Source of the DNA: JBOHHM01 sp050725495
GTDB taxonomy: Bacteria; Pseudomonadota; Gammaproteobacteria; Burkholderiales; Burkholderiaceae_C
Direction: 5' to 3'
DNA length: 14,700 bases
NCBI GenBank assembly: GCA_050725495.1
Contig: JBOHHM010000161.1
Location: 1-14,700, forward strand
Shown here: piece after piece, positions 12,712 to 14,700 of the stretch
Position numbering within the stretch: position 1 is the stretch's first letter
Layout of the letters: each line of letters opens with the position of its first letter
Program-made: the position numbers and the translations under genes
Notes under the pieces: model-generated
What the model was told of the DNA's origin: nothing
Seen by the model: the letters and a program-made list of their open reading frames with translations, nothing else
The model's database searches: none

Positions 12712-14076
12712 TCAGGCCAGGGTATCAGCGTGCAGCTCGCCGAACCACTTGAACAGGCGCTCGAAATTCTTGTCGGTCGGGTCGGCCGCTTCGCCGGTGG
12801 CGGTGGACGCCATGCTGAAGGGGCCGCCTGCAACGAGGGGGGGCCTGGCCTGGAACACCGTGGTGAACCACGAGGCGGTGCGGGCCGTGATCGGCGAGAA
12901 GCCGACCGTGGCGGTGGCGGGCAAGGGATCGAGCGGCTCACCGCGCAGCAGGCGCACGATGGCGTCGGCGCCAACCTTGCCTTGCTGGTTGCCCATGTGC
13001 CCGGCCTTGGGTTGCGGCGCGCTGGCGCAGGAGTCGCCCACTACATGGATGCGCGGCACGGCGGTGGACTCGTAGCTCAGCACGTTGACGGCGGCAAAGC
13101 GGTTGCCGTTCGCGTTGGCCAGGCCCGGCACCGAGGTCACGATGTCCCCTGCCTTCTGGCCCGGAATCGCATTGACGACGTCGCCCATGAACAGCTGCGA
13201 CACGCCGTTGACGCTCGCCGTAACCCTGATCGGTGTCGCCGACGCATCGATCGCGGTGACCACCGCCTTGGCTATGCGCGTAATGATCCCCTGGAACTCG
13301 CCGGTGAACGCCGTGTTGAAGGTGCGTGCGCCGCCAGCGAAGTCCGCGTTGGCGTCGAGCACCAGGATCTTGGCCGTCGGGTTGATGCGCCTGAACAAGT
13401 CGGCCACGATGCAGGCCCGCTCATAGGGCGCGGTCGCGGCGCGAAACGGTGTCGGCGGAATGCTGATGATGAAGGTGCCGCCAGCGCGCATCGCGCCCAG
13501 CTGATGCCGCAGCGTCTCGGTCTGCACACCGGCTTTCCAGGCATGGGTGACGCGGGCCTGCGCTGCTGGGGTTTCGAGCCCGGGGATCACATCAAAATCG
13601 ATGCCCGGCGCGAGCACCAGCCGGTCGTAGGGCAGGCTGGTGCCGCCCACGCTGATGCTGCCGCCGCTGGCGCTGGGGTTGACGGCTGTGACGTCGCCAG
13701 CGCGCACATCGACGCCATAGCCGCGCAGCCGGTCGAACTGGAACACCAGGTCGGCAATCTGCCGCGATCCGTTGAGCACCAGGTTGCTCGTGATGTTGGT
13801 GGTGTAGCTGGCTTCGCGCTCGACCAGGGTCACGCCGACCCCCGTGCCACCCCACAGCCGCAAATACTTGGCCATGGCGGCGCCGGACATGCCGCCGCCG
13901 ACCACGACCACCCGTCCGATCGAGCCATTCGGGCCGGTGTCGGGCACGACCGGCAGCCGGCGGCTATTGGAGTCCAGCAGGGCTGTCGCGTCCCCGCCGC
14001 CTCCGCCACAGCCGGGCAGGGCCAGGCTCAGTCCTGCGGCGCCCAAGGCGCCCAGAAATTCCCTTCGCTGATTCAT
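12712..14076 (-). CDS. FccB-like flavoprotein (flavocytochrome c family) lacking the redox cysteines
   Basis: The protein has 454 residues. The N-terminus MNQRREFLGALGAAGLSLAL is a Tat signal, ending in LPGC, a possible lipobox (Cys23). The FAD-binding dinucleotide fold is at 55-66 (RVVVVGGGMSGAA). Further landmarks shared with the flavocytochrome c sulfide dehydrogenase flavoprotein are APYER (216-220), NAIPGQKAG (302-310), GDSCASAPQPKAGHMGNQQGK (348-367) and the C-terminal FCSD-type segment. Where family enzymes have the active disulfide (RCPPGPYER and WCPVD motifs), this protein has Ala213 and Ala328. Sulfide oxidation by the known mechanism is therefore unlikely. GGAGAG lies 4 bases before ATG 14076. 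The cytochrome gene ends 28 bases upstream, so both are probably one periplasmic complex. True substrate unknown. Confidence 0.9.
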   Translation of the reverse strand: MNQRREFLGALGAAGLSLALPGCGGGGGDATALLDSNSRRLPVVPDTGPNGSIGRVVVVGGGMSGAAMAKYLRLWGGTGVGVTLVEREASYTTNITSNLVLNGSRQIADLVFQFDRLRGYGVDVRAGDVTAVNPSASGGSISVGGTSLPYDRLVLAPGIDFDVIPGLETPAAQARVTHAWKAGVQTETLRHQLGAMRAGGTFIISIPPTPFRAATAPYERACIVADLFRRINPTAKILVLDANADFAGGARTFNTAFTGEFQGIITRIAKAVVTAIDASATPIRVTASVNGVSQLFMGDVVNAIPGQKAGDIVTSVPGLANANGNRFAAVNVLSYESTAVPRIHVVGDSCASAPQPKAGHMGNQQGKVGADAIVRLLRGEPLDPLPATATVGFSPITARTASWFTTVFQARPPLVAGGPFSMASTATGEAADPTDKNFERLFKWFGELHADTLA

Positions 14077-14104
14077 GAGTCTCTCCGTTGCAGTCGTATC
14101 GGCG

Positions 14105-14428
14105 CTAGCGGAGCTGGCGCGAGAAGAAATCGGCGATCAGCCGCAGCTGGTCGTCGCTGTAGCCCAGCGCATGGACCTTCATGATCTCGTTGGGGTCGGT
14201 TTCGGCCTGCAGCTCCTTGAGCTTTTTGAACAGGTCGTCGGCAGACCGGCCAGCCAGCCGGTCAAAGCCGGCCACCTGGGGGTTGCCGTTCGTGCCATGG
14301 CACTGGAAGCAGTTCGATGCCAGCAGCCGGCCCGGCGGCGCGGCCGAGGTCTGCGCCCCTGCCATGCCGGCGCAGGCGCAAAGAGTTGCGGCGGCGGCGT
14401 ACCGCGTCAAGCGATGCGAAATTCCCAT
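14105..14428 (-). CDS. Monoheme class I cytochrome c (FccA-like)
   Basis: From ATG 14428 the product has 107 residues; GGAGG five bases upstream and a clear signal peptide (cleavage expected after AGAQ or GAQ near residue 26) fix this start. Haem c is attached at CFQCH (40-44), and Met83 in NEIMKVHALGYSDDQL is the likely sixth ligand. The GYSDDQLRLIADFF end is shared with the cytochrome subunits of flavocytochrome c. The mature protein of about 80 residues carries one electron in the periplasm. The flavoprotein gene follows after 28 bases, so the cytochrome is most likely its electron acceptor. The family is secure; the downstream oxidase or reductase is unknown. Confidence 0.93.
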   Translation of the reverse strand: MGISHRLTRYAAAATLCACAGMAGAQTSAAPPGRLLASNCFQCHGTNGNPQVAGFDRLAGRSADDLFKKLKELQAETDPNEIMKVHALGYSDDQLRLIADFFSRQLR

Positions 14429-14447
14429 GACGTCCTCCAGTCTTGGC

Positions 14448-14464
14448 TTTCCCGCAGCGGGAAA
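14448..14464. promoter_or_regulatory. Perfect 17-base palindrome in the cytochrome leader
   Basis: TTTCCCGCAGCGGGAAA has two perfect 8-bp arms around a single base. It lies 9 bases upstream of the GGAGG ribosome site of the cytochrome gene and downstream of the candidate promoter. As DNA it is a good operator for a dimeric regulator. As RNA it is a poor hairpin unless the loop opens by a few bases. Confidence 0.5.
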
Positions 14465-14481
14465 ATGTCCAGGGGGAGTCA

Positions 14482-14510
14482 TTCTTAAGTGCTCGATCCC
14501 GCGCGAACAA
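14482..14510 (-). promoter_or_regulatory. Weak candidate promoter for the cytochrome-flavoprotein pair
   Basis: On the minus strand TTGTTC (14510-14505) and TAAGAA (14487-14482) are 17 bases apart, matching about three of six positions each. The local AT-rich patch and the palindrome just downstream support it slightly. A start near 14475 would put the palindrome inside the leader. Confidence 0.25.
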
Positions 14511-14623
14511 GCCAGAACCGCTACTTTTGTGCAACGGAGTTCCCTGCGATGCAGCAAACATGGTGTGCACGTAGCCAATCGTTACCATTGGGCTTCATCG
14601 CCGCCAAAGCCTAGGGCTGCCCT

Positions 14624-14700
14624 TTACCCATAATTGATCGAACCGAGACTGTCCTTGCCGAGAGCGAAGCCCTCGCACAGGGTCATCAGCTGCGCCTGTC
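14624..14700 (-). CDS. Possible C-terminal end of an unidentified gene
   Basis: On the minus strand a frame enters at the window edge and ends with TAA at 14626-14624. It encodes 24 residues that look protein-like (QAQLMTLCEGFALGKDSLGSINYG). The other two minus frames look less natural: one stops at once, and the other reads Arg-rich. The fragment is too short to assign a family. It would lie about 200 bases upstream of the cytochrome gene on the same strand. Confidence 0.35.
   Translation of the reverse strand, partial: QAQLMTLCEGFALGKDSLGSINYG

Noticed and set aside
12730..14184. 484-codon plus-strand frame antisense to the flavoprotein and part of the cytochrome gene
   Set aside because: It spans two well-supported minus-strand genes and is Arg/His/Gly-rich without recognisable domains.

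Overview
The window is high-GC chromosomal DNA whose gene content, codon use and repeat types fit a betaproteobacterium of the Comamonadaceae (Acidovorax/Variovorax/Polaromonas-like). This is an inference from a Bug-family solute receptor, a trimeric-porin-type gene, a ptsN-hprK pair and two intergenic hairpin elements that look like dispersed repeats of that family. No tRNA, rRNA, CRISPR array or insertion sequence was seen.

Left part (1-7892), an aromatic or heteroaromatic catabolism-type locus. On the plus strand are the 3' end of a PDR/VanB-type oxidoreductase (the electron-transfer partner of Rieske oxygenases) and a porin gene broken by an apparent one-base deletion near 601-610. Facing them on the minus strand is a tight five-gene operon, transcribed from about 7160 down to 1588: a periplasmic Bug receptor, then the large (Mo), medium (FAD) and small (2Fe-2S) subunits of a xanthine-dehydrogenase-family hydroxylase, then a CoxG-like SRPBCC protein. 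The three enzyme genes and coxG overlap by 4-11 bases. A divergent MarR regulator sits upstream, and the AT-rich gap between them carries several inverted repeats and a repeated 15-mer. The likely logic is uptake through the porin and Bug receptor, hydroxylation by the molybdoenzyme, and substrate-responsive control by MarR. The substrate is not readable from the sequence; CO and purines are disfavoured by the active-site motifs.

Middle part (7916-12616), housekeeping. On the minus strand are corA (Mg2+/Co2+ channel, with a structured leader) and a patatin-like phospholipase whose promoter appears to give an almost leaderless mRNA. On the plus strand are hpf (ribosome hibernation) with a strong terminator, then ptsN and hprK of the nitrogen-type PTS, separated by a hairpin-rich repeat-like element.

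Right part (12617-14700). After a palindromic intergenic element comes a minus-strand pair: a monoheme cytochrome c and a Tat-exported flavoprotein resembling the flavocytochrome c sulfide dehydrogenase flavoprotein. By recalled family motifs the flavoprotein lacks both redox-active cysteines, so its substrate is probably not sulfide. A perfect 17-bp palindrome lies just before the cytochrome ribosome binding site. The last bases may hold the end of one more minus-strand gene.

Points most worth a second look are the cysteine-less FccB-like protein with its cytochrome, the frameshifted porin, the uncharacterised Mo-hydroxylase operon with its operator-rich divergent promoter, the corA leader, and the phased TTGCAA motifs before hpf.
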